A stretch of 64,000 nucleotides of DNA from Gilliamella sp. Pas-s25. GTDB lineage: Bacteria > Pseudomonadota > Gammaproteobacteria > Enterobacterales > Orbaceae. The notes under the pieces were generated by a model. The model was not told the origin of the DNA. It did no database searches and worked only from the letters and a program-made list of their open reading frames with translations. Location: contig NZ_WTEV01000001.1 in assembly GCF_009795885.1 (NCBI RefSeq), positions 62,001 through 126,000 on the forward strand. Direction: 5' to 3'. A program made the translations under genes and the position numbers. Positions 38,331-47,426 of the stretch are shown piece after piece. Positions within the stretch are counted from its first letter, which is position 1; each line of letters starts with the position of its first letter.

Positions 38331-38720
38331 AAGTGAAATTAACCGATAAGCCGGGTTCTGTCGTGGACAATCATTCCTCTAGGCTAATGCTCACGCATTA
38401 GCTCAAGCAGTCTACCCGGATTCAACGCGGGCCGCGCCAATGAATCCCTATTTGACCTTGCTCCGAGTGGAGTTTACCGTGCCACAACTGTTACCAGTTG
38501 CGCGGTGTGCTCTTACCACACCCTTTCACCCTTACCTGATCTTATAAAATAAGCCATCGGCGGTTTACTTTCTGTTGCACTAGTCGTGAATTTTCGCTCT
38601 CGCAAAAAAACCCCAGGCGTTACCTGGCACTCTGCCCTATGGAGCCCGGACTTTCCTCCCCTCTGTTTGTCTCCTTTAATAAAAGGACAGCAACAAAGCA
38701 GCGATTGTCTGGTTAATTTC
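38331..38720 (-). ncRNA. rnpB: RNase P RNA, catalytic subunit (type A)
   Basis: Ribozyme that removes tRNA 5' leaders. Reading the minus strand from 38720, the conserved type A elements appear in order: GAAATTAACCAGACAATCGC, the universal GAGGGGAGGAAAGTCCGGGC (near 38640-38665), GGCAGAGTGCCAGGTAACGCC, the AGGTAAGGGTGAAAGGGTG block, ACGGTAAACTCCACTCGGAG, and the 3' end GACAGAACCCGGCTTATCGG. Its length of about 390 nt is slightly above the 377 of E. coli. The predicted protein in this region on the same strand is spurious. A promoter fits the 5' end exactly. Confidence 0.97.
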
Positions 38721-38727
38721 TTTGATG

Positions 38728-38755
38728 AGTATAACCTAATGCACAATTTTGTCTA
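38728..38755 (-). promoter_or_regulatory. rnpB promoter
   Basis: Minus strand: TAGACA (38750-38755), 16-bp spacer, TATACT (38728-38733), placing transcription start about 7 nt downstream at the predicted 5' end of RNase P RNA. Confidence 0.75.
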
Positions 38756-38886
38756 GAATTTGTGTATCCTGTAGAGAATAGTTGAATGAAGTTTAAACAT
38801 TTTTTAAGGTAAGAATGTTCAATAAAGACGAGACATTAAGCGATGAGCACACCTTGACGATGTGCTATAACACTGGATAATTTGAA

Positions 38887-39249
38887 TTACCACTTTTTCT
38901 GTTTTTGGTGTTCGTCATAATTAAACCAAGTTACCACACCTTTAGAGATAATAATATCGAGTTTTCCTTCAACAATATCGTATTGAGTTTCACCAATTAA
39001 CATATGGCTGGTTGAACTCTTTTTCGTGTATTGATAAGTCCATTGTGTTTCATTTGAATTAAGTTCCTCTTGGCTTGTTGGTTTGCCAAATAGACTAATG
39101 ATTTGGTCTTCAGTCGTTGAACCTTCGACTATATTTTTTACTTTTTCTTTAGTTAACGGAGTTCCTTGTTCTACAAAATTCTTTTGTGAACAGCTTGATA
39201 ATATTACAATTGAAAATAATGCGATAAGGTATTTTGTTACATTTTTCAT
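38887..39249 (-). CDS. Small lipoprotein with SmpA/BamE-like fold
   Basis: Predicted outer-membrane lipoprotein of 120 residues. The start at 39249 is chosen because it begins a classical lipoprotein signal (KNVTKYLIALFSIVILSSC) with lipobox ILSSC; the longer frame upstream is not plausible. The mature part (VKNIVEGSTTEDQIISLFGKPTSQEEL, then TQWTYQYTKK and IISKGVVTWFNYDE) has the SmpA/OmlA pattern of a helix-helix-beta-sheet domain with GKP turn, like BamE or OsmE. It is too divergent to call BamE itself. It is alone on this strand between rnpB and sfsB, with no visible partner. Confidence 0.75.
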   Translation of the reverse strand: MKNVTKYLIALFSIVILSSCSQKNFVEQGTPLTKEKVKNIVEGSTTEDQIISLFGKPTSQEELNSNETQWTYQYTKKSSTSHMLIGETQYDIVEGKLDIIISKGVVTWFNYDEHQKQKKW

Positions 39250-39486
39250 TATATTGTTGCCTGAGATGGTAATACTTTTATTAATAATCGCTAATAATAG
39301 CACATGTTGGGCAACGTTCAAGATGAAGAAATATTTATAATTTCTGGGAAAAATTAACTCATATTTAATCATAGCAAAATTGTTATTAAGCCAGAAACAT
39401 GGAAACAACGATTTTGTTTCTATATGTTTCCATATTTTCTGTATTTTTGTTCAAATTCATTTCTTGCCTACAGCTTATTGTAAAAT

Positions 39487-39750
39487 TTATTCTTTGCTCT
39501 GCCTGATTACACGCTTTATTGGTTGCTTTGTTTTCGAATCGATATAACGGCTAGGCCATATTTGATGGGGTTCTAAATTTAATGCTTTGGCAATAATGAT
39601 CTCTCCTTTTGTCCATGGTCTAACTAATGCATTGCTGAGTGTTGATGAGCTTAAACCTGATTGACGTGATAGATTTGCAAGCGTTGTACCTTTCTTTTTT
39701 AGGGCGGCGATAATATCTGCTGGATGCCAATCATTAGACTTTATTTTCAT
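39487..39750 (-). CDS. sfsB: Ner-like DNA-binding regulator (Nlp/SfsB family)
   Basis: 87-residue helix-turn-helix protein of the Ner family (phage Mu Ner; E. coli Nlp/SfsB, reported to affect maltose gene expression). Conserved landmarks are DWHPADIIAALKKKGTTLANLSRQSGL, SSSTLSNALVRPWTKGE and the IWPSRY motif, shared by both phage and chromosomal members. A GGAGG ribosome-binding site precedes it. It is divergent, across 179 bp, from a gene resembling the N-terminal part of the Mu c repressor, reproducing the Mu early-switch topology. The enteric neighbours ispB and murA are absent. Confidence 0.88.
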   Translation of the reverse strand: MKIKSNDWHPADIIAALKKKGTTLANLSRQSGLSSSTLSNALVRPWTKGEIIIAKALNLEPHQIWPSRYIDSKTKQPIKRVIRQSKE

Positions 39751-39929
39751 TTTTTATTTCCTCCTAGTTTATAACCTTATATATCTATGTTATGCTCTAA
39801 AGTTACTAAAACAAGTAAGTTTTCAATTGAACTGAAATTGTTAATGATAAAGTATTTCTTATTTATTGTATCAAAGTTTCTTTAATTTCTATAATTTTTT
39901 CTTAAATATGTTAAAATGGGATAGTAAAA

Positions 39930-40286
39930 ATGAAAGAGTGGTTCTCATCAAAAGAGCTATCAAGTATTGCAGGGATGCCGTCAACGATACAAGGTGTTAA
40001 TCGTAAAGCCAGAGCTGAAAATTGGACAGCTCGAAAAAGAGCGGGTGTTCAAGGTAAAGCTTTGGAATATCATATTGGCAGCTTACCACTTAATGTTAAA
40101 AAAGCACTATATAGTGAAGAAGAAAGCGCTAACTATATCATTTCGCCGATCGAACCTTTACAACTTTGGATGACTGCATTTAAACAGCTATCTGCTGATG
40201 AACAATCTATTGTCTCCTCATGGTTGATGCGAAATGGTATCAAAGATTTTATTACTTTTATTAATAAACAGAAAAAAGATGATTAG
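39930..40286 (+). CDS. Mu-type HTH protein, c-repressor-like
   Basis: 118-residue DNA-binding protein. Residues 3-60 (EWFSSKELSSIAGMPSTIQG, VNRKARAENWTARKRAGVQG, KALEYHIGSLP) match the Mu-type winged-helix domain found at the N-terminus of the Mu repressor c and transposase MuA. The C-terminal part (LWMTAFKQLSADEQSIVSSWLMRNG) resembles the oligomerisation and tail region of Mu c only loosely. It is far shorter than a MuA transposase, so a repressor role is favoured. It is divergent from the Ner-like gene, and proQ follows 63 bp downstream. No other Mu-like genes are present. Confidence 0.78.
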   Translation: MKEWFSSKELSSIAGMPSTIQGVNRKARAENWTARKRAGVQGKALEYHIGSLPLNVKKALYSEEESANYIISPIEPLQLWMTAFKQLSADEQSIVSSWLMRNGIKDFITFINKQKKDD

Positions 40287-40349
40287 TGTTATTGTATAAG
40301 CTGCGATATACTTTAACGTCCGTAAAATTTAGTTGCTATGGAATAAACA

Positions 40350-40898
40350 ATGGAAAGTCAGTTTCAATTAACAAATAGTAAAGAGATTATTGCTTATTTA
40401 GCTCAACAATTCCCGAATTGTTTTACCCTTGAAGGTGAAGCAAAACCATTAAAAATTGGTATTTTTCAAGATATTCTTTCTCGTCTAGATGGTAGTGAAG
40501 CGCTTAGTAAAACTAAACTTCGTGCCGCATTGCGTGCATACACCATGAGTTGGCGCTACTTGTATAGTATAAAAGAAGGGGCTAATCGTGTTGACTTAGA
40601 TGGCAACCCTCATGAAGTCATCACCCAAGAACAGATGGATCATGCTCAACAACAGTTGAAAGATAGCAAAGAAAAGGCTAAAGCGCGCTTTAAAGAACGC
40701 GCAAAAGAAAAACGTAAAACGACTCGTGCTCCTTTTAAAAAATCTAAAACTCCAAAAATTGGTGATTTTGTTAAAGTTATTGTAGGTAATAGACCTATAA
40801 AAGTACAAATTATTAATATTGAAAAAGAGCATATTAAAGTAAAGGTTGGTGCAGGTATGGAGTTAACAGTTAAACCTGAACACATTATCAATAAGTAG
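40350..40898 (+). CDS. proQ: RNA chaperone ProQ
   Basis: FinO-domain RNA chaperone that binds structured small RNAs and mRNA 3' ends. The 182 residues are shorter than E. coli ProQ (232). The FinO domain spans about residues 5-118 (EIIAYLAQQFPNCFTLEGEAKPLKIGIFQDI, TKLRAALRAYTMSWRYLYSIKEGANRVDLDGNP). It is followed by a compact Lys/Arg-rich linker (residues 115-135) and a Tudor-like C-terminal domain (GDFVKVIVGNRPIKVQI). The shortening is in the linker. It lies 9 bp upstream of prc, as in enterics. Confidence 0.96.
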   Translation: MESQFQLTNSKEIIAYLAQQFPNCFTLEGEAKPLKIGIFQDILSRLDGSEALSKTKLRAALRAYTMSWRYLYSIKEGANRVDLDGNPHEVITQEQMDHAQQQLKDSKEKAKARFKERAKEKRKTTRAPFKKSKTPKIGDFVKVIVGNRPIKVQIINIEKEHIKVKVGAGMELTVKPEHIINK

Positions 40899-40907
40899 AG
40901 AATTTGA

Positions 40908-42989
40908 ATGAATAAATTACTGAAAGGTATTATTGCACTTAGTCTTGTTTTCGGTATTGTTAGCCAAAACGTTCAGGCAAAACCACAAGCTAAAGAACAA
41001 ATCCCAGTTTTGAAGCAAGATGAGATTCATCAGGTTGTCGCTAAACGTGTAACCAATTTTTTTACTCAATCACATTACCGCAATTTTGCCTTAGATGGTG
41101 TTTTTTCTGCTCAGATTTTTGATCGCTATTTCAAATTATTAGATGGAAATAAATCCATATTTATTCAAAGTGATGTTGATAAATTTCGAAACAGACAAGA
41201 GTTTTTAGGTCAGGAATTAATTGATGGTGATCTAAAAACGGCGTATGACATCTATAATCTTTTTTTACTAAAGCGTTATAACCGTTATCAATATGCTCTT
41301 GAAGTTTTACAGCGTCCTATGGATTTTTCTGCCAATGATGAAGTTGATTTCAATCGTGAAGAAATTGCATGGCCAACTTCTGAAGCTGAACTCAATACCT
41401 ATTGGGACAAACGCGTTAAATATGACGAACTCAGTTTATCCTTATCAGGAAAAAATGAAAAGCAGATCCGGGAAGTATTAACTAAACGTTACAATCGTGT
41501 TTTGAAAACGATAATGCAATCAAATAATGAAGATGCTTTCCAAGTATTTATGAATGCATTTGCAAGAGAGATCGATCCTCACACTAGCTATTTAGCGCCA
41601 CGTAAAAAACGCGATTTTGACTCTGAAATGAGTTTATCATTCGAAGGCATTGGAGCTACATTAAGTCAGCAAGATGATTATACAGTGATTATGTCTTTTG
41701 TTACCGGTGGTCCTGCTGAAAAAAGTAAGCAACTTTCTGTAGGGGATAAAATTATTGGCGTAGGCCAAAGCAATTCTGCAATTGAAGATGTTATTGGTTG
41801 GCGTTTAGATGATATTGTCGATAAAATTCGTGGACCAAAAGGGACTGTCGTTAAGTTAGAAATTTTACCAGCAGGTAACAATAGTAAGGCCAAAGTCATT
41901 GAGCTTACTCGAGATAAAATTCATTTTGAAGATCGCGAGGCAAAATTAAAGATTATCGATAATCCGCGCGGTAAAGTAGGTATTATTGAAATACCAAGTT
42001 TCTATTTGGGACTTACCGAAAAAGTTCAATCACTTTTATCGAAAGCAAATAAAGAAAATTTACAAGGTTTGGTTATTGATTTACGTGATAATGGTGGTGG
42101 TTCATTAGCCGAAGTTATCACTTTAACTGGTTTATTTATTGATAGCGGGCCTGTTGTTCAAGTTCGAGATAATTTGCAAAAAGTCATTACTTATGATGAT
42201 AAAAATAAAGGTATCGAATATACCGGTCCACTTGTTGTGATGATTAATCGCTATAGTGCATCAGCATCAGAAATATTTTCTGCCGCTATGCAAGATTATG
42301 GACGTGCATTAATTGTTGGTGAAACGACTTATGGTAAGGGAACTGTACAAACATCACGTAACATTTCTTATCCAGTTGATGCAAGGTTACATCCAAATTG
42401 GCCTGAACTGGGCGGTGCTCAATACACTATTCAGAAGTTCTATCGTATTAATGGCGGTAGTACACAATTGAAAGGTGTTGAACCAGATATTGAAATGAAT
42501 AGAGTTAAATATGTTGATGAGACAGGTGAACGGTTCTTAGACAATGCGTTACCTTGGGATAAAATACCATCAGCTAATTATTTGACTCTTGCCAATATTA
42601 AGCCGTTGTTACCTGATTTAGAAGTTAAACATTTGGCTCGAATTTCAAAAAATCCTGAATTTATCTATATTGATGAAGATATTAAGCGGTTTAATGATAA
42701 AAAAGATCGTCAATATATTGTCTCGCTTAATAAGAAAAAACGAGAAGCAGAACAAAAAACTAATGATGATCGTGATTTAACCAGAATGAATGAACGTCTA
42801 AAGAAAGCAGGTTTACCATCAATTACTAAATTAGATGATTTACCTAAGGACTATAAACAACCTGATGCTTACTTAGATGAATCAATCGAGATACTTCTTG
42901 ATTTTGCATCTAAATATCCAAAAATTGAAAGTAGTGGCCCTATTAACAAGATTATTTCGTTTGATTTGCCAATCGAAAAGACTAATTAA
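40908..42989 (+). CDS. prc: Tail-specific periplasmic protease Prc
   Basis: C-terminal-processing protease that, with the adaptor NlpI, degrades MepS and matures FtsI in the periplasm. The 693 residues compare with 682 in E. coli. A signal peptide occupies residues 1-25 (cleavage after VQA). A PDZ domain lies near residues 245-330, and the Ser-Lys dyad is in NRYSASASEIFSAAMQ and TTYGKGTVQ. The N- and C-terminal helical domains that contact NlpI are retained. nlpI is also in this window at 50156. A tiny ynhF-like gene follows after 28 bp. Confidence 0.97.
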   Translation: MNKLLKGIIALSLVFGIVSQNVQAKPQAKEQIPVLKQDEIHQVVAKRVTNFFTQSHYRNFALDGVFSAQIFDRYFKLLDGNKSIFIQSDVDKFRNRQEFLGQELIDGDLKTAYDIYNLFLLKRYNRYQYALEVLQRPMDFSANDEVDFNREEIAWPTSEAELNTYWDKRVKYDELSLSLSGKNEKQIREVLTKRYNRVLKTIMQSNNEDAFQVFMNAFAREIDPHTSYLAPRKKRDFDSEMSLSFEGIGATLSQQDDYTVIMSFVTGGPAEKSKQLSVGDKIIGVGQSNSAIEDVIGWRLDDIVDKIRGPKGTVVKLEILPAGNNSKAKVIELTRDKIHFEDREAKLKIIDNPRGKVGIIEIPSFYLGLTEKVQSLLSKANKENLQGLVIDLRDNGGGSLAEVITLTGLFIDSGPVVQVRDNLQKVITYDDKNKGIEYTGPLVVMINRYSASASEIFSAAMQDYGRALIVGETTYGKGTVQTSRNISYPVDARLHPNWPELGGAQYTIQKFYRINGGSTQLKGVEPDIEMNRVKYVDETGERFLDNALPWDKIPSANYLTLANIKPLLPDLEVKHLARISKNPEFIYIDEDIKRFNDKKDRQYIVSLNKKKREAEQKTNDDRDLTRMNERLKKAGLPSITKLDDLPKDYKQPDAYLDESIEILLDFASKYPKIESSGPINKIISFDLPIEKTN

Positions 42990-43017
42990 TTATAAAAAAT
43001 AATTGGAGATAATAAAA

Positions 43018-43107
43018 TGTGTTCAGATATAAAATATGCTTTGCTCACAACAGTTGGTATACTCGCTGTTTTAGCCACATTTGGTATTATTGTTTGTATG
43101 AATTAAA
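43018..43107 (+). CDS. ynhF: 29-residue single-pass membrane protein, YnhF-like
   Basis: Too short for usual gene callers. The reading frame CSDIKYALLTTVGILAVL followed by ATFGIIVCMN has the same length (29 residues) and pattern as E. coli YnhF (a Ser-Asp/Thr-Asp-x-Lys start followed by one membrane helix). A TTGGAG ribosome-binding site lies 8 bp upstream. Its position 28 bp after prc suggests cotranscription or use of a small promoter in the gap. Function is unknown in any organism that I recall. Confidence 0.75.
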
Positions 43108-43177
43108 AAAGCTTGATTAATTATCTTGTGATCATTATAGTATGCAGCCTGCTTGAAAAGGCAGGTGCTAATAATTA

Positions 43178-43265
43178 GGTGAGGTGTCCGAGTGGTTGAA
43201 GGAGCACGCCTGGAAAGTGTGTATACGGCAACGTATCAAGGGTTCGAATCCCTTCCTCACCGCCA
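43178..43265 (+). tRNA. tRNA-Ser (anticodon GGA)
   Basis: Class II tRNA of 88 nt with encoded CCA. The acceptor stem GGTGAGG pairs with CCTCACC, followed by discriminator G and CCA. The anticodon loop CTGGAAAG carries GGA. The long variable arm is TGTATACGGCAACGTATCA, and the T loop GGTTCGAATCC is standard. The body is nearly identical to the E. coli tRNA-Ser for UCC/UCU codons. Confidence 0.98.
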
Positions 43266-43412
43266 TAAATAGTTAGTCATTAAAGGGTGGAACATTAGGT
43301 TCAACATTGTTGTTAGAAGCATACTGTCAAGATTACTCTAGCAAAACCCACTGAAGGCAGTCGCCTAAAATGACAAATAACACCTTCCTCTCCTAAAGCA
43401 TTTGGAGTCATT

Positions 43413-44306
43413 ATGGAAAACTTACGCACAGTTCAGGACTTTATACGCTGGACAGCATCGCAACTTAATCTATCAGATGTCTTTTTAGGGCATGGTACGG
43501 ATAATCCTATTGATGAATCTAAACAACTCATTTTAGCAACATTAGGACTATCGTTGTTTATTCCTACGGAATTTTATTCGGCAAATCTGACTAATGATGA
43601 AAAAAATCAACTTTTTGATGTTATTCAAAAACGAATTAAAGATCGCGTACCAACTCCTTATTTAACCAATCAAGCTTGGTTTTGTGGCCATTCTTTTTAT
43701 GTCGATGAACGTGTATTAATTCCTCGTTCTCCTATTGGTGAACTCATCAATAATCATTTTGAACAGATAATATTTACTGAGCCTAAAAATATTTTAGATT
43801 TGTGCACAGGCAGTGGGTGTATTGGTATTGCTTGTGCTTATGAGTTTGCTGATGCTCAAGTTGATATCACTGATATTTCATTAGAGGCATTAGATATTGC
43901 ACAAACAAATATTGAAATGCACGAAATGGATTTTCGAGTTAAGCCTATTTTATCAGATCTATTTAATGATGTGCCTGCAAAACAATATGATCTAATTGTC
44001 ACAAATCCGCCTTACGTTGATAGTGAAGATATGAGTGATTTGCCCGATGAGTTTTTATATGAACCGAAATTAGCATTACAGGCGGGCTTTGACGGTTTAG
44101 ATTTGGTAAAAACAATTTTACGAGATGCGATGGATTATTTAACTCCAGAGGGTGTATTAGTCTGTGAAGTTGGCAATAGCTGGATTAGCTTACAGCAACA
44201 ATATCCAGATGTCCCATTTAATTGGATTGAATTTAAGCATGGTGGTCTGGGCGTATTTTCGATCACCTATGAAGAGCTAGTTCAATATCATGACTGTTTT
44301 AAATAA
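43413..44306 (+). CDS. prmB: 50S ribosomal protein L3 glutamine methyltransferase
   Basis: N5-glutamine methyltransferase that modifies ribosomal protein L3. The 297 residues (E. coli 310) include a helical N-terminal substrate domain, then a Rossmann fold with motif I ILDLCTGSGCIGIACA and the NPPY motif in VTNPPYVDSEDM. The following LPDEFLYEPKLALQAG FDGLDLV region separates PrmB from PrmC. It is followed after 30 bp by aroC, as in enterics. A TTTGGAG ribosome-binding site supports the start. Confidence 0.95.
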   Translation: MENLRTVQDFIRWTASQLNLSDVFLGHGTDNPIDESKQLILATLGLSLFIPTEFYSANLTNDEKNQLFDVIQKRIKDRVPTPYLTNQAWFCGHSFYVDERVLIPRSPIGELINNHFEQIIFTEPKNILDLCTGSGCIGIACAYEFADAQVDITDISLEALDIAQTNIEMHEMDFRVKPILSDLFNDVPAKQYDLIVTNPPYVDSEDMSDLPDEFLYEPKLALQAGFDGLDLVKTILRDAMDYLTPEGVLVCEVGNSWISLQQQYPDVPFNWIEFKHGGLGVFSITYEELVQYHDCFK

Positions 44307-44336
44307 GCTGCTTTCAATAATTGGAATAAATTTATT

Positions 44337-45410
44337 ATGGCTGGAAACTCAATCGGAAAATTATTTAAAGTGACCACATTTGGTGAGTCACACGGCATAG
44401 CATTAGGATGTGTTGTCGATGGTGTTCCTCCTGGACTTGCATTAACTGAATCCGATATGCAACATGATCTTGATCGCCGTCGGCCGGGTTCATCTCGCTA
44501 TACTACTCAGCGGCGAGAAGCCGACCAAGTTAAAATTTTATCTGGCGTATTTGAAGGTGTAACAACAGGTACAAGTATTGGGTTACTTATTGAAAACACT
44601 GACCAACGTTCTCAAGATTATAGCAAAATTAAAGATATCTTTAGACCAAGTCATGCCGATTATACTTATCAAAATAAATATGGCATACGCGATTATCGTG
44701 GCGGCGGTCGTTCTTCTGCTCGTGAAACTGCCATGCGCGTTGCTGCTGGCGCGATTGCCAAAAAATATCTGCAAGAAAAGCTTGGCATAACCATTCGTGG
44801 TTATTTGGCACAGATGGGCGATGTAAAATGTGAATTAAAAGACTGGCAACAAGTTGAACAAAATCCATTTTTTTGTGCTGATGAAAGTAAATTAGAGGCG
44901 CTTGATCAGTTACTCAGAACATTGAAAAAAGAAGGGGACTCAATTGGGGCTAAAGTTTGCATTGTTGCCGAAAATGTTCCAGTAGGACTTGGTGAACCTG
45001 TATTTGACAAATTAGATGCTGAACTTGCACATGCGTTAATGAGTATTAATGCGGTGAAAGGTGTTGAAATTGGTGATGGTTATGCAGTTGTTAATAAACG
45101 AGGCAGTGAAAATCGAGATGAAATAACTAAGCAAGGTTTTTTATCTAACCATGCTGGTGGTATTTTAGGAGGGATTAGCTCAGGACAAACGATATTAGCC
45201 AGTATCGCCTTAAAGCCAACCCCCAGTATTGAAATTGCAGGGCAATCAATCAATATTCATGGCGAAACCGTTGCAGTATCAACTCATGGTCGACATGATC
45301 CGTGTGTAGGAATTCGTGCAGTACCTATAGCCGAGGCGATGGTTGCTATTGTGCTAATGGATCATTATCTTCGCTATCGCGCTCAATGTAATGATGTCAA
45401 TTCGCTATGA
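44337..45410 (+). CDS. aroC: Chorismate synthase
   Basis: Last enzyme of the shikimate pathway, converting EPSP to chorismate with reduced FMN. The 357 residues compare with 361 in E. coli. The three chorismate synthase signatures are present: [18 protein letters not shown], the middle [18 protein letters not shown] and the C-terminal [21 protein letters not shown]. It overlaps the TSUP gene by 4 bp (ATGA-type junction), so translation is coupled. mepA, between aroC and yfcA in enterics, is missing. Its product supplies pheA in this same window. Confidence 0.98.
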   Translation: MAGNSIGKLFKVTTFGESHGIALGCVVDGVPPGLALTESDMQHDLDRRRPGSSRYTTQRREADQVKILSGVFEGVTTGTSIGLLIENTDQRSQDYSKIKDIFRPSHADYTYQNKYGIRDYRGGGRSSARETAMRVAAGAIAKKYLQEKLGITIRGYLAQMGDVKCELKDWQQVEQNPFFCADESKLEALDQLLRTLKKEGDSIGAKVCIVAENVPVGLGEPVFDKLDAELAHALMSINAVKGVEIGDGYAVVNKRGSENRDEITKQGFLSNHAGGILGGISSGQTILASIALKPTPSIEIAGQSINIHGETVAVSTHGRHDPCVGIRAVPIAEAMVAIVLMDHYLRYRAQCNDVNSL

Positions 45411-46159
45411 GTTATGAGTTACTTATCTTACTGTTTATTATTGCTACTTTAGCAGGTTTTATTGATTCAATTGCCGGTGGCGGAGGTCTATTAACTGTGC
45501 CGACTTTACTTGCAGTTGGACTGCCGCCAGCCAGTGCCTTGGCAACCAATAAATTACAAAGCTGTGGTGGTTCATTTTCAGCTAGTTTATATTTTATTCG
45601 TCAGCATATGGTGGATTTAAAACAGCAAAAATGGGCAATCATGTTTGCTTTTATTGGATCGGCAGTTGGAACATTGTCGGTTATGCATGTCCAAGCTGAT
45701 TTTTTAAAGCTATTACTACCTATTTTAACCATTGGCGTGGGACTTTATTTTTTGCTTTCTCCAACCATTGGTGAAAACGATCGTAAAAGTCGCTTTTCAG
45801 TTATCCAATTTGCACTAATACCAGCTTTGGCAATTGGTTTTTATGATGGATTTTTTGGGCCTGGCGCGGGTTCATTTTATGCGTTAGCCTATATCACACT
45901 GGCTGGCTTTAATTTAACTAAAGCCACAGCACATACTAAAGTGTTAAACTTCACTTCAAATTTAGCCGGTTTACTGTTTTTTATTATTGGTGGCGAAGTG
46001 ATATGGTCAATTGGACTTGTCATGTTAGTTGGTCAATTTATAGGTGCAAGACTTGGCGCTAAGATGGTCATTGCTAAAGGTCGCAAATTAATCAGACCAA
46101 TGTTAATTACTGTTTCAACGCTTATGAGTATAAAATTAATTTACGAAAACTTCTTTTAA
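45407..46159 (+). CDS. yfcA: TSUP (TauE/SafE/YfcA) family membrane transporter
   Basis: Inner-membrane permease of 250 residues with about 7-8 hydrophobic helices. TSUP members move sulfite, sulfoacetate or other organic anions. It shows the two family repeats: [22 protein letters not shown] near the N-terminus and [19 protein letters not shown] in the second half. Location after aroC and length match E. coli YfcA (269). The start overlaps the last four bases of aroC. The substrate is unknown. Confidence 0.88.
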   Translation: MSYELLILLFIIATLAGFIDSIAGGGGLLTVPTLLAVGLPPASALATNKLQSCGGSFSASLYFIRQHMVDLKQQKWAIMFAFIGSAVGTLSVMHVQADFLKLLLPILTIGVGLYFLLSPTIGENDRKSRFSVIQFALIPALAIGFYDGFFGPGAGSFYALAYITLAGFNLTKATAHTKVLNFTSNLAGLLFFIIGGEVIWSIGLVMLVGQFIGARLGAKMVIAKGRKLIRPMLITVSTLMSIKLIYENFF

Positions 46160-46226
46160 TTGCTCACCATTTTAATCATTAATATTTGTTTTTCATCACT
46201 ATTTTATAGCGCAACAAAATCGTTGT

Positions 46227-46265
46227 TAAAAACTTTCAGGAAAGTATGTGTTTGAGTATAAAAAC
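46227..46265. repeat. Short intergenic repeat, copy C
   Basis: Located between yfcA and the LysR gene. The palindrome here is ACTTTCAGGAAAGT (46232-46245), which differs from copy B by two changes at paired positions, preserving pairing. It is followed by ATGTGTTTGAGTATAAAAA and by AACAATTATT, also found after copy B. Confidence 0.7.
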
Positions 46266-46352
46266 GATAACAATTATTTACTTCACTTAAATATGATTTA
46301 GTATATATTTGTGTTAAGCAAGATAGTTTGTGTTAAGACATTAACTGATATT

Positions 46353-47276
46353 ATGAAACTCCAACAACTACGCTATATTTTAGAAATTGCACGTTCAGGC
46401 TCAATTAATGAGGCTGCTAAAAATTTGTATATTACACAACCGAGTTTATCAACGGCGGTAAAGGATTTAGAAGCTGAATTTGGTATTGAAATTTTTGTAC
46501 GTACCTCCAAAGGCGTTTCACTTTCGAGCGATGGTGTTGAGTTTTTAGGTTATGCTAAACAAGTTTTAGATCAGGCTGAGTTATTGCAACAACACTATTC
46601 AAAAAAAGCACCGTCTAAGCAGCTATGTAGTATATCTACCCAACATTATGCTTTTGCGGTTAATGCTTTTGTTAATTTAATAAAAAAAAATCATACAGAT
46701 GAATACGAGTTTACACTCAGAGAAACAAGAACATACGATATTATTACCGATGTTGCTAATTTACGCAGTGAAGTTGGCATCTTATATTTGACTGATTTTA
46801 ACCAAAAGGTAATTTTGCGACTACTGAAAGAACATCGATTGACCTTTAATCCACTTTTTGAAGCGCATCCTCATGTATTTATTAGTACTCATCATCCATT
46901 AGCGGAAATGAAGTCATTAACGTTAGATGATTTAGAGGATTATCCTTATCTCTCTTTTGAGCAGGGTGAATATAACTCATTTTATTTTTCCGAAGAGATT
47001 TTAAGTACGGTTTATCATAAAAAAAGTATTCATGTCAGTGATAGGGCAACTTTGTTTAATCTATTGCATGGACTTAGCGGTTATACCATAAGTACAGGGG
47101 TTTTAAGTACCGATTTAAATGGCTCTGATATTTTATCAATACCGTTAGATGTAGATGAAAAAATCCTAATTGGTTGGATCACATCGCAAAAAGCTCAACT
47201 AAGTCTATCAGCCCAAAATTATATTGAGGCGTTAAAAAAACTTATTCAAGAAGAGTACGGTTTTGCACTCAAGTAA
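46353..47276 (+). CDS. LysR family transcriptional regulator
   Basis: 307-residue regulator. The start at 46353 is used because the typical LysR N-terminus begins there (KLQQLRYILEIARSGSINEAA), with HTH segment NLYITQPSLSTAVKDLEAEFG. A longer frame from 46311 adds 14 residues without similarity. The C-terminal effector domain is of the periplasmic-binding type, with no clue to ligand. Style and spacing resemble LysR members widespread in Firmicutes and host-associated bacteria rather than CysB, despite the CysB-like first residues. No divergent target gene is adjacent, and the intergenic repeat copy C lies upstream. The ribosome-binding site is weak. Confidence 0.85.
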   Translation: MKLQQLRYILEIARSGSINEAAKNLYITQPSLSTAVKDLEAEFGIEIFVRTSKGVSLSSDGVEFLGYAKQVLDQAELLQQHYSKKAPSKQLCSISTQHYAFAVNAFVNLIKKNHTDEYEFTLRETRTYDIITDVANLRSEVGILYLTDFNQKVILRLLKEHRLTFNPLFEAHPHVFISTHHPLAEMKSLTLDDLEDYPYLSFEQGEYNSFYFSEEILSTVYHKKSIHVSDRATLFNLLHGLSGYTISTGVLSTDLNGSDILSIPLDVDEKILIGWITSQKAQLSLSAQNYIEALKKLIQEEYGFALK

Positions 47277-47303
47277 ATCCTGTGGTTAACTAAGTAAATC
47301 AAA

Positions 47304-47331
47304 TTGCTATTTTAATAAATTTCAGTATAAT
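47304..47331 (+). promoter_or_regulatory. rpsO promoter
   Basis: TTGCTA (47304-47309), 16-bp spacer, TATAAT (47326-47331), about 95 bp upstream of the rpsO start. Confidence 0.6.
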
Positions 47332-47338
47332 TACGCAG

Positions 47339-47396
47339 TTCATATAGAACTATATGAAAATAGCGAGGAGTGTCTGAATTAGAGATCGGTCACTCC
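47339..47396 (+). promoter_or_regulatory. Structured rpsO leader, candidate S15 autoregulatory RNA
   Basis: Two hairpins follow the promoter: TTCATATAG/CTATATGAA (47339-47347 with 47350-47358) and GGAGTG/CACTCC (47367-47372 with 47391-47396). In E. coli, S15 represses its own mRNA through a leader pseudoknot at the ribosome-binding site; this leader could act likewise, but the fold is not the E. coli one by sequence. Confidence 0.4.
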
Positions 47397-47426
47397 ACAT
47401 TTTATTTTGATTTTAAGAGGTTTGTT

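Noticed and set aside
38513-38746. 77-residue open frame on the minus strand
   Set aside because: Lies wholly within the RNase P RNA and its promoter; the DNA conservation is explained by the ribozyme.
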